The notes under the pieces are model-generated. The model did not search any database. It saw nothing but the letters and a program-made list of their open reading frames with translations, and was not told where the DNA came from. Below, in pieces: positions 22,239-32,517 of a stretch of DNA of 32,517 nucleotides; the first letter of the stretch is position 1, and each line of letters begins with the position of its first letter. The stretch comes from Schoenoplectus triqueter (lineage: Eukaryota; Streptophyta; Magnoliopsida; Poales; Cyperaceae), in NCBI GenBank assembly GCA_964058805.1, contig CAXKVV010000295.1, forward strand, positions 1-32,517. Reading direction: 5' to 3'. A program made the translations under genes and the position numbers.

Positions 22239-25200
22239 ATGAAAACGGAACACGACGCCCTCCGCACCGCCGAAAATGAGATCGGGCCCGCATAACATGA
22301 AAATGGGATCCGACACCCTCGGTACTGCTGAAAACGAGTCCGGGAGCACAAAACATGAAAACTGGACCCGACGCCCTCCGCACCGCCGAAAACATGTCCG
22401 GGAGCGCAAATCATGAAAACGGGAGCGGACGCCGACGGTACCGCCGAAAAGGAATTCGAGCGCGCAAAACATTAATACGGGACTCGACGCCCTCCGCACC
22501 ACCGAATAGGAGTTCGGGAGTGCAAAACATGAAAACGGGGCCCAAAGCCCTCGGTACTGCCGAAAACGATTTCGGGCTCGCAAAACATGGAAATGGGACC
22601 CGACGCCCTCCGCACCGCCCAAAACGAGTCCGGCGGCGCAAAACATGAAAACGGGACGTGACACCCTCCACACCGCCGAAAACGTGTCCGGGAGCGCAAA
22701 ACATGAAATCGGGATCGGACGCTGTCGGTACCGCCGAAAATGTGCCCGGAAGCGCAAAACATGAAAACGAGACCTGACGCCTTCCGCACCGCCAAAAACC
22801 TGTTAGGGAGCGCAAAACATGATAACGGGACTCGACGCCCTCCGCACCGCCGAAAACGTGTCCGGGAGAGCTAAGCATGAAAATGGGATCCGACGCCCTC
22901 CGCACCGCCGAAAACGAGTCCCGAAGTGCAAAACATGAAAACGGGACCCGACGACCGCCGCACCGCCAAAAACGTGTCCGGCAGCACAAAACATGAAAAT
23001 TGGAGCGGACGCCGTCGGTACCGCTGAAAACGAGTACGGGGACGCAAAACATGAAAACGGGACCTGACGCCCTCGGAACCGCCGAAAATGTGTCCGGGAG
23101 CTTAAAACATGAAAACAGGAGCCTACGCCCTCCGCACCTCCAAAAACGAGTCTGGGAGCACAAAACATGAAACCGGGACCCGAAGCCATCGGTCTCGACA
23201 AAAACGTGTACGGGGACGCAAAACATGAAAACAGGACCCGACGCCCTCGGAACCGCCGAAAACGAGTCTCGGAGCGCAAAACATGAAAACGAGACCCGAC
23301 GCCCTCCGCACCGCCCAAAACGAGTCCGGCAGCGCAAAACATGAAAACGGGACCCGACGCCCTCCGAACCGCCGAACACGAGTTGGGGAGCGCTAAACAT
23401 GAAAACGGGACCCGACGCCCTCCGCACCGCCGAACACGAGTTGGGGAGCGCAAAACATGAAAACGGGACCCGACGCCCTCGGTACCGCCGAAAACGTGTT
23501 CGGAGCGCAAAACATGAAAACGGGACCCGACGCCCTCGGAACCGCCCAAAACGAGTCTCGGAGCGCAAAACATGAAAACGGGATCGGACGCCCTCCGCAC
23601 TTTCCAAAACGAGTCCGGCAGCGCACAACATGAAAACGGGACCCGACGCCCTCCGCACCGCCGAACACGAGTTCGGGAGCGCAAAACATGAAAACGGGAC
23701 TCGACACCCTCAGTACCGCCGAAAATGAGTTTGAGCGCGCAAAACATGGAAACGGGATTCGACGCCCTCGCAACGCCCAAACGAGTCCGGCAGCGCAAAA
23801 CATGAAAATGGGACTCGACGCCCTCCGCACCGCCGAAAACGCGTGCGGGAACGCAAAACATGAAATCGGGAGTGGACGCCGTCGGTACCGCCGAAAACGT
23901 GTCCGGGAGCGCCAAACATGAAAACGGGACCCGACGTCTTCTGCACCGCCCAAAACCTATCCGGGAGAGCAAAACATGAAAACGGGACCCGACACCCTCC
24001 GCACCACCGAAAACGTGTCCGGGAGCGCAAAACATGAACATGGAACCCGACGCCCTCCGCACCGCCGAAAACGAGTCCCGGAGCGCAAAACATGAAAACG
24101 GGCCCCGACGCCCTTGGTATTGTCGAAAACGATTTCGGGCATGCAAAACATGAAAACGAGACCCGACACCCTCCGCAACGCCAAAAACGAGTCCAGCAGG
24201 GCAAAACTTGAAAACGGGAGCGGACGCCGTCGGTACCGCCGAAAATGAGTTCGGATGCGAAAAACATGAATACGGAACCCGACGCCGTCGGTACTGCGAA
24301 ATCGATTTCGGGCGCGCAAAACATGAAAACGAGACCCGACGCCCTCCGCACCGCCGACAACGAGTCCGGAAACGCTAAAGATGAAAACAGGACCCGAAGC
24401 CCTCCGCACCGCCGAAAACGAGTCACAGAGCGCAAAACATAAAAACGGGACTCGACGCCCTAGGTATCGCTGAAAACGAGTTAGGGCGCGCAAAACATGA
24501 AAACGGGACCCGACGCCCTCCGCACCGCCAAAAACGAGTCAGGCGGCGCAAATCATGAAAACGGGAACCGGCGCCCTCCGTACCGCCAAAAACGAGTACG
24601 GGGACGCAAAAAATGAAAATGGGACCCGACGCACTCGGAACCGTCGAAAACGTGTCCGGTAGCGCAAAACATGAAAACAGGATCCTACGCCCTCTGCACC
24701 GCCAAAAATGAGTCCGGGAGCAGAAAACATGAAAACGGTACCCGAAGCCATCGGTCTCGCCAAAAACGTGTACGGGGACGCAAAAAATGAAAACGGGACC
24801 CGACGCCCTCGGAACCGCCGAAAACGAGTCTCGGAGCGCAAAACATGAAAATGGGATCTGACGCCGTCGGTTCCGCGAAAAATGAGTTCGGGCGTGCAAA
24901 ACATGAAAACACGACCCGACGCCCACGAAACCGCCGAAAATGAGTCCGGGAGCGCAAAATATGAATACGGGACCCGACGCCCTCCGCAGCACCGAAAACG
25001 TGTCTGGGAGCGCAAAACATGAAAACGAGACCCGACGCCGTTGGTACCGCCGAAAATGAGATCGGGCCCGCATAACATGAAAATGGGACCCGACACCCTC
25101 GGTACTGCTGAAAACGAGTCCGAGAGCACAAAACATGAAAACGGCGACCGACACCCTCCGCACCGTCGAAAACGAGTTCGGGAGCGCAAAACATGAAAAC

Positions 25201-28200
25201 GGGACCCGACGCCCTCGGTACCGCGGAAAACGAGTTCGGGCGCGCAAAACATGGAAACGGGACCCGACGCCCTCCGCACCGCCCAAAACGAGTCCGGGCG
25301 CGAAAAACATGGAAACGGGACTCGACGCCCTCCGCACCGCCGAAAACGTGTCCGGGAGCGCAAAACATGAAATCGGGAACGGACGCCGTCGGTACCGCCG
25401 AAAACGTGCCCGGGAGCGCATAACATGAAAACGGGACCCGACGCCTTCCGCACCGCCAAAAACCTGTCAGGGAGCGCAAAACATGAAAACGGGACTCGAC
25501 GCCCTTGGTACCGTCGAAAACGATTTCGGGCGCGCAAAACATGGAAACGGGATCCGACGCCCGCCACACCGCCCAAAACGAGTACGGCAGCGCAAAACAT
25601 GAAAACGGAACCCGACGCCCTCCGCACCGCTAAAAACAAGTCTGGTAGCGCAAAAAATGAAAACGGGAACGGACGCCGTCGGTACCGCGGAAAATGAGTT
25701 CGGGCGCGCAAAACATGAATACGGGACCCTACGCCCTCCGCACCGCCGAAAACGAGTCCGGGAGCGCAAAAGATGAAAATAGGACACGACGTCCTCCGCA
25801 CCGCCGAAAACGAGTCACGGAGCGCAAAACATGAAGACGGGACCCGACGCCCTCAGTACCTCCGAAAACGAGTTCGGGCGCGCAAAACTTGAAAACGGGA
25901 CCCGACGCCCTCCGCACCGCCCCATAACGAGTTCGGCGGCGCAAAACATGAAAACGGGACCCGACACCCCCCGTACCGCCAAAAATGAGTACGGGGACGC
26001 AAAACATGAAAACGGGACCCGACGCCCTCGGAACCGCCGAAAACGTGTCCGGGAGAGCAAAACATGAAAAAGGATCCTACGCCCTCCGCACCGCCAAAAA
26101 TGAATCCAAGAGCACAAAACATGAAAACGGGACCGTAAGCCATCGGTCTCCCCAAAATCGTGTACGGGGACGCAAAACATGAAAACGATAGCGGACGTCG
26201 TCGGCACCGCGGAAAACGAGTTCGGGCACGCAAAACATGAAAACGGGACCCGATGCCCTCCGCACCGCCGAAAAGATGTCCGGGAGTGAAAAAATGAAAA
26301 CGAGACCCGACGCCGTCCGCACCGCCGAAAACGAGTCCGGGAGCGCTAAACATGAAAACGGGACCCGACGTCCTCGGTACCGCCGAAAACGAATTCGGGC
26401 GCGCAAAACATGGAAACGGGACCCGACGCCCTCCGCACCGCAAAAAACGAGTCCGACAGCGCAATACATGAAAACGGGACCTGATGCCCTCCGTATCGCC
26501 AAAAACGAGTACGGGGACGCAATACATGGAAATGGGACCCGATGCCCTCGAAACCACCGAAAACAAGTCTCGGAGCGCAAAACATGAAAATGGGACTCGA
26601 CGCCGTCGGTACCGCGGAAAACGAGTTCGGGCGCGCAAAAAATGAAAACGGAAGCAGACGCCCTCGATATTGTTGAAAACGAGTCCGGGAGCGCAATACG
26701 TGAAAACGTGACCCAACGCCCTCGGTACCGCCTCACACGAGTCCCGGAGCGCAAAACGTGAAAACGTGTCCCAACGCCCTCAGAACCGCCTCAAACTAGT
26801 CCCGAAGCGCAAAACATGAAAACGGGACCCGACGCCCTCGAAACCGCCGAAAACGAGTCCGGGCGCGCAAAACATGGAAACGGGACCCGACACCCTCGGT
26901 ACTGCTGAAAACGATTCCGGGAGAACAAAATATGCATACAGCACCCGACGCCCTCCGCACTGCCGAAAACGAGTTCGGGAGCGCAAAACATGAAAACGAG
27001 ACCCGACGCCCTCGGTACAGCCGAAAATGAGTTCGGGCACGCAAAACATGGAAAAGGGACCCGGCACCCTCCGCACCGCTCAAAACGAGTCCGGCAGCGC
27101 AAAACTTGAAAACGATACCCGACGCACTCTGCACCGCCGAAAACGTGTCCGGGAGCGCAAAACATGAAAACGGGAGCGGACGCCGTCGGTACCGTCGAAA
27201 ACGAATTCGAGCGCGCAAAAAATGAATACGGGACCCGACGCCCTCCGCACCGCCGAAAACGAGTTATGGAGCGCAAAACAAGAAAACGGGACCCAACGCC
27301 CTCGGTACCGCCGAAAACGAGTTCGGGAACGCAAAACATGGAAACGGGACCCGACGCCCTCTGCACCGCCCAAAACGAGTCCGGCAACGCAAAACATGAA
27401 AACGGGACCCGACGCCCTCCGCACCGCCGAAAACGTGTTCGGGAGCGCAAAACATGAAAACGGGAACGGACGCCGTCGGTACTGCCGAAAACGTGTCCGG
27501 GAGCGCAAAACATGAAAACGGGACCCGACGCCTTCCGCACCGTTGAAAACGAGTCTCGGAGCGCAAAACATTAAAACGGGACCCAACGCCTTTGGTACTG
27601 CCGAAAATGATTTCGGGCGCGCAAATCAAGAAAACGGGACCCGACGCCCGCCGCACCGCCCAAAACGAGTCCGGCAGCGCAAAACAAGAAAACGGGAGCG
27701 GACGCCGTCGGTACCGCCGAAAGTGAGTTCGGGCGCGCAAAACATGAATACGGGATCCGAAGCCGTCGGTACCGTCGAAAAAGAGTCCGGGCGCGCAAAA
27801 CATGAATACGGGATCCGACGTCCTCCGCACCGCCGGAAAAGAGTCCGGGTGCGCAAAAGATGAAAATAGGACCCGACGCCCTCCGCGCCGCCGAATACGT
27901 AACCAGGAGCGCAAAACATGAAAACGGGAGCGGACGCCGTCGTTACCGCCCAAAACGAATTCGGCCGCGGAAAAAACTTGAATACTGGACCCGACGCCCT
28001 CCGCACCGCCGAAAATGAGTTCGGGAGCGCAAAACATGAAAACGGGACCCGACGCCCTCGGTACCGCCGAAAACTAGTTCGGGCGCGCAAAACATGGAAA
28101 CGGGACCCGACGCCCTCTGCACCGCCCAAAACAAGTCCGGCAGCGCAAAACATGAAAATGGGACCTGACGCCCTCCGCACCGCAAAAAACGAGTCCGGCA

Positions 28201-30120
28201 GAGAAAAACATGAAAACCGGACCCGACGCCCCCGTACCGCCAAAAACGAGTACGGGGACGCAAAACATGAAAACAGGAGCCTACGCCCTCCGCACCACCA
28301 AAAACGAGTATGGGAGCACAAGGCATGAAATCGAGACCCGAAGCCATCGGTCTCGCCAAAAACATGAAAACGAGACCCGACGACCTCCGCACCGCCTTAA
28401 ACGAGTTCGGGCGCGCAAAACATGGAAAAGGGACCCGACGCCCACCGCACCGCCCAAAACAAGTCCGGCAGCGCAAAACATGAAGACAAGACCCGACGCC
28501 CTCTGCACCGTCGAATACGTGTCCGGGAGCGCAAAACATGAAAACGGGAGCGGACACCGTCGGTACCGCCAAAACATGAAAACGGGACCCGACGCCCTTG
28601 GTACTGTCGAAAACGATTTCAGGCGCGCAAAACATGAAAACGGGACCCGACGCCCTCCGCACCGCCAAAAATGAGTCCGGCAGCGCAAAACATGAAAACT
28701 GGAGCGGACGCCGTCGGTACCGCCGAAAACGAGTTCAGGCCCGCAAAACATGAATACGGGACCCGACGCCGTCGGTATTGTCGAAAACGAGTTCGGGCGC
28801 GCAAAACATGAAAACGGGACCCGATGCCCTCCGCACCGCCGAAAAAGAGTCCGAGATCGCAAAAGATGAAAACAGGACTCGACGCCCTCCGCACCGCCAA
28901 ATACGTGTCCGGGAGCGCAAAACATGAAAACGGGAGCGGACGCCGTCGGTACCGCCGAAAACGAATTCGGGCGCGCAAAACATGAATACGGGACCCGACA
29001 CACTCCGCACCGCCGAAAATGAGTTCGGGAGCGCAAAACATGAAAACCAGACCCGACGCCCTCGGTACCGCCGAAAACGAGTTCGGGCGCGCAAAACATG
29101 GAAACGGGACCCGGCGCCCTCTGCACCGCCCAAAGCAAGTCTGGCAGCGCAAAACATGAAAATGGGACTCGACGCCCTCCGCACCGCCGAAAACGAGTCC
29201 CAGAGCGCAAAACTTGAAAACGTGACTCGACGCCGTTGGTACTGCCGAAAACGATTTCGGGCGCGCAAAACAAGAAATCGGGACCCGACGCCCTCCGCAC
29301 CGCCAAAAACGAGTTCGGCAGCGCAAAACATGAAAACGGGAGCAGATGCCGTCGGTACCACCAAACATGAGATCGGGACCCCACGCCCTCCGCACCGCCG
29401 AAAACGAGTTCGGGAGCGCAAAACATGAAAACGGGACCCGACGCCCTCGGTACAGTCGAAAAATGAGTTCGGGCGCGCAAAACATTGAAACAGGACCTGA
29501 CGCCCTCTGCACCGCCCCAAACGAGTCTGGCAGGGCAAAACATGAAAATGAGACTCGACACCCTCCGCACAGCCGAAAACGAGTCCCTGAGGTCAAAACA
29601 TGAAAACGGGCCCCGACGCCTTTCTTACTGCCAAAAAAGATTTCGGGCTCGCAAAACATGAAAAAGGGACCAGACGCCCTCCGCTCCGCCAAAAACGAGT
29701 CCGGCAGCGCAAAACATGAAAACGGGAGCGGACGCCGTCGGTACCGCCAAAAATGAGTTCGGGCGCGCAAAAAATGAATACGGGACCCAACGCCGTCGGT
29801 ACTGTCGAAAACGAGTTCGGGCGCGTAAAACATGGAAACGGGACCCGACGCCCTCCGCACCGCCGCAAAAGAGTCCGAGAGCGCAAAAGATGAAAACAGG
29901 ACCCGACGCCCTCCGCACCTCCGAAAACGTGTACGGGAGCGCAAAACAAGAAAACGGGACCCGACGCCCTCCGCACCGCCAAAAACGAGTCCGGCAGCAC
30001 AAAACATGAAACGGGACCCGACACCCTCCTTACCGCCTCAAAAGAGTCCGAGAGCGCAAAAGATGAAAATAGGACCCGACGCCCTCCGCACCGCCGAAAA
30101 CGTGTCCAGGAGCGCAAAAC

Positions 30121-31106
30121 ATGAAAACGGGACCCGACGCCTTCCGCTCCGCCCAAAACCTGGCCGGGAGCGCAAAACATGAAAACGGGACCCGACGCCC
30201 TCCGCACCGCCAAAAACGAGTCCGGCCGCGCAAAACATGCAAACGGGACCCGACGCCCTGTGCACCGCCAAAAACGATTCCGACAGCGCAAAACATGAAA
30301 ACGGGAGCGGACGCCATCGGTACCGCCGAAAATGAGTTCGGGCGCGCAAAACATGACTACGAGACCCGACGCCGTCGGTACCGTCGAAAACGAGTTCGGG
30401 CGCGCAAAACATGAATACGGGACCCGACGCCGTCCACATCGCCGAAAACGAGTCCGGGAGCGCAAAAGATGAAAACAGGACCCGACGCCTTCCGCTCGGG
30501 CCAAAACCTGGCCGGGAGCGCAAAACATGAAAACGGGACCCGATGCCCTCCGCACCGCCAAAAACGAGTCCGGCCGCGCAAAACATGCAAACGGGACCCG
30601 ACGCCCTCCGCACCGCAAAAAATGATTCCGACAGCGCAAAACATGAAAACGGGAGCGGACGCCGTCGGTACCGCCGAAAACGAGTTCGGGCGCGCAAAAC
30701 ATGAATACGGGACCCGACGCCGTCCGCATCGCCGAAAACGTGTCCGGGAGCGCAAAAGATGAAAACAGGACCCGACGCCTTCCGCTCCGCCCAAAACCTG
30801 GCCGGGAGCGCAAAACATGAAAACGGTACCCGACGCCCTCCGCACCGCCAAAAACGAGTCCGGCCGCGCAAAACATGCAAACGGGACCCGACGCCCTGCG
30901 CACCGCCAAAAACGATTCCGACAGCGCAAAACATGAAAACGGGAGCGGACGCCGTCGGTACCGCCGAAAATCAGTTCGGGCGCGCAAAACATGACTACTG
31001 GACCCGACGCCGTCGGTACCGCCGAAAACGAGTTCGGGCGCGCAAAACATGAATACGGGACCCGACGCCGTCCGCATCGCCGAAAACGAGTCTGGGAGCG
31101 CAAAAG
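30121..31106. repeat. Higher-order satellite block: 6, 5 and 6 monomers
   Basis: Three consecutive blocks start with the same diagnostic monomer (CTTCCGCTC, then CCAAAACCTGGCCGGGAG): 30121-30468 (348 bp), 30469-30758 (290 bp) and 30759-31106 (348 bp). The following monomers match in order: a CCGGCCGCGC unit, a unit starting ATGCAAACGGG, one with GATTCCGACAGCGC, then TCGGTACC units. The middle block lacks the unit starting ATGACTAC. Similarity between blocks is far above that between random monomers, so this is the youngest amplification visible. Confidence 0.85.
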
Positions 31107-32517
31107 ATGAAAACAGGACCCGACGCCCTCCGCACCGCCGAAAACGAGTCACGGAGCGCAAAACATGAAAATGGGTCCCGATGACCTGGGTACCGCCGAA
31201 AACGAGTTCGGGCGTGGAAAACATGGAAACGGGACCCGACGCCCTCCGCACCACCAAAAACGAGTCCGGCAGCGCAAAACATGAAAACGGGACCTGATGC
31301 CCTCCGTATCGCCAAAAATGAGAACGGGGACGCAAAATATGGAAACGGGACCCGATGCCCTCGGAACCGCCGAAAACGTGTCCTGGAGCGCAAAAGATGA
31401 TAACAGGAGCTTACGCTCCCCGCACCGCCAAAAACGAGTCTGGGAGCACAAAACATGAAACTGGGACCCGAAGCCATCGGTCTCGCCAAAAACGTGTACG
31501 GGGACGCAAAACATGAAAACCGGACCCGACGCCCTCCGCACCGCCGAAAACGTTTCCGGGAGGGAATAAATGAAAACGAGACCCGACGCCATCGGCATCG
31601 CCGAAAATGTGTCCGGGAGTGCAAAACATGAAAATGGGACCCGACGCCGTCGGTACCGCCGAAAACGAGATCGGGCCCACAAAACATGAAAACGGCACCC
31701 GACGCCCTCCGCATGGCCGAAAACGAGTTCGGGAGCGCAAAACATGAAAACGGGACCCGACACCCTCGGTACCGCCGAAAACGAGTTCGGGCGCGCAAAA
31801 CATGGAAAAGGAACCCGACGCCCTCCGCACGACTCAAAACGAGTTCGGCAGCGCAAAACATAAAAACGAGACCTGACGCCCTCCGCACCGCCGAAAACGT
31901 GTCCGGGAGCGCAAAACATGAAAACGGGAGTGGACACAGTCGGTACCGCCAAAAACGAATTTGAGCGCGAAAAACATGAATACGGGACCCGACGCCCTCC
32001 GCACCGCCGAAAACGAGTTCGGGAGCGCAAAACTTGAAAACGAGATTCCACGCCCTCGGTACCGCCGAAAACGAGTTCGGGCGCCCAAAACATGGAAACG
32101 GGACCCGATGCCCTCCTTACCGCCGAAAACGTGTCTGGGAGCGCAAAACATGAAAATAGGAGCGGACGCCGTCGGTCCGCCGAAAACATGTCTAGGAGCG
32201 CAAAACATGAAAATGGGACCCGACGCCATTCCGCACCGCCAAAAACCTATCCGGGAGCGCAAAACATGAAAAGTGGAACCGACGCCCTCCGCACCGCCGA
32301 AAAAGAGTCCAGGCGCGCAAAACATGAAAATGTGACCCGACGCCCTTCGCACCGTCGAAGACGAGTCCGGGGGCGCAAAACATGATAACGGGACCCGACG
32401 CCCTTGGTACGGCCGAAAACGATTTCGGGCGCGCAAAACATGAAAACGGGACCCGACGCCCTCCGCACCGTCAAAAACGAGTCCGGCAACGCTAAACATG
32501 AAAACGGGAGCAAACGC

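Larger units (their letters stand above)
14288..32517. repeat. 58-bp GC-rich satellite array, about 314 monomers, open at right edge
   Basis: An uninterrupted head-to-tail array of a 58-bp monomer covers 18.2 kb and continues past the window. In order the monomer holds ATGAAAACGGGACCCGACGC, a variable middle (CCTCCGCACCGCC or CGTCGGTACCGCC among others), GAAAACGAGT, a variable CCGGGAGCGC or TCGGGCGCGC, and AAAAC. It is about 64% GC with nine CpGs in the consensus, against AT-rich flanks. Three AAAAC boxes occur at unit positions 4, 35 and 54. Many copies show CG to TG or CA changes. Because 58 is not a multiple of three and the minus strand has no stop in the consensus, long minus-strand open frames (up to 700 codons) run through it. 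They show a 58-residue periodicity, as expected for three monomers read in rotating frame, and are not credible genes. It is not the telomere repeat, rDNA, or a family I recognise. Confidence 0.97.

Noticed and set aside
14288..32517. CRISPR array or repeat-spacer system
   Set aside because: Monomers are contiguous with no unique spacers, the unit varies along its whole length, and the setting is a plant nuclear genome with spliced genes.
14288..32517. rDNA spacer, telomeric or classic centromeric satellite
   Set aside because: There is no TTTAGGG repeat, no rRNA sequence, and the unit is neither nucleosome-length nor AT-rich. A chromosomal location cannot be inferred from this window.

Overview
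The window is nuclear DNA from a flowering plant, most likely a eudicot. Two spliced genes can be rebuilt exon by exon: a plant MLKL-type HeLo/pseudokinase gene and the mitochondrial adenine nucleotide carrier ADNT1. Both have short plant-style GT-AG introns in AT-rich flanks, along with SINE-like and Mutator-like non-autonomous elements. No species can be assigned from sequence alone.

Layout. 1-2928 is AT-rich and has no recognisable gene. It holds a diverged ~245-bp tandem duplication (287-765), a CCGGTTA palindrome/direct-repeat cluster (1246-1276) and a 21-bp minisatellite ordered into 105-bp (5 x 21) higher-order units (1891-2290). 2929-6302 (+) is the MLKL-like gene: a long leader with upstream ORFs, a perfect 14-bp hairpin containing the start codon, then three coding exons giving 667 aa. 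6303-7185 separates two convergent genes and contains an exact-length 2 x 159-bp tandem duplication. 7186-12536 (-) is ADNT1, eight coding exons and 355 aa. Its introns carry a Mutator-like MITE beside a splice donor and two SINE-like insertions in opposite orientation, one with a perfect 14-bp target duplication. 12719-14287 is AT-rich and genic-empty, with a 37-nt near-palindrome.

14288-32517, over half the window, is one uninterrupted GC-rich satellite: a 58-bp monomer, about 314 copies, running off the right edge. Each monomer has three AAAAC boxes. Units of abnormal length are explained by exchange between these boxes. There are several monomer subtypes, a recurrent multi-unit cassette, and a recent higher-order block of 6, 5 and 6 monomers at 30121-31106. 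The many long reading frames here are by-products of a monomer without minus-strand stops, not genes.

The two genes have no evident shared pathway. One is a candidate membrane-acting immunity/cell-death protein, the other exchanges adenine nucleotides across the inner mitochondrial membrane. The most novel material is the satellite and its box-mediated unit rearrangement, followed by the start-codon hairpin of the MLKL-like gene.
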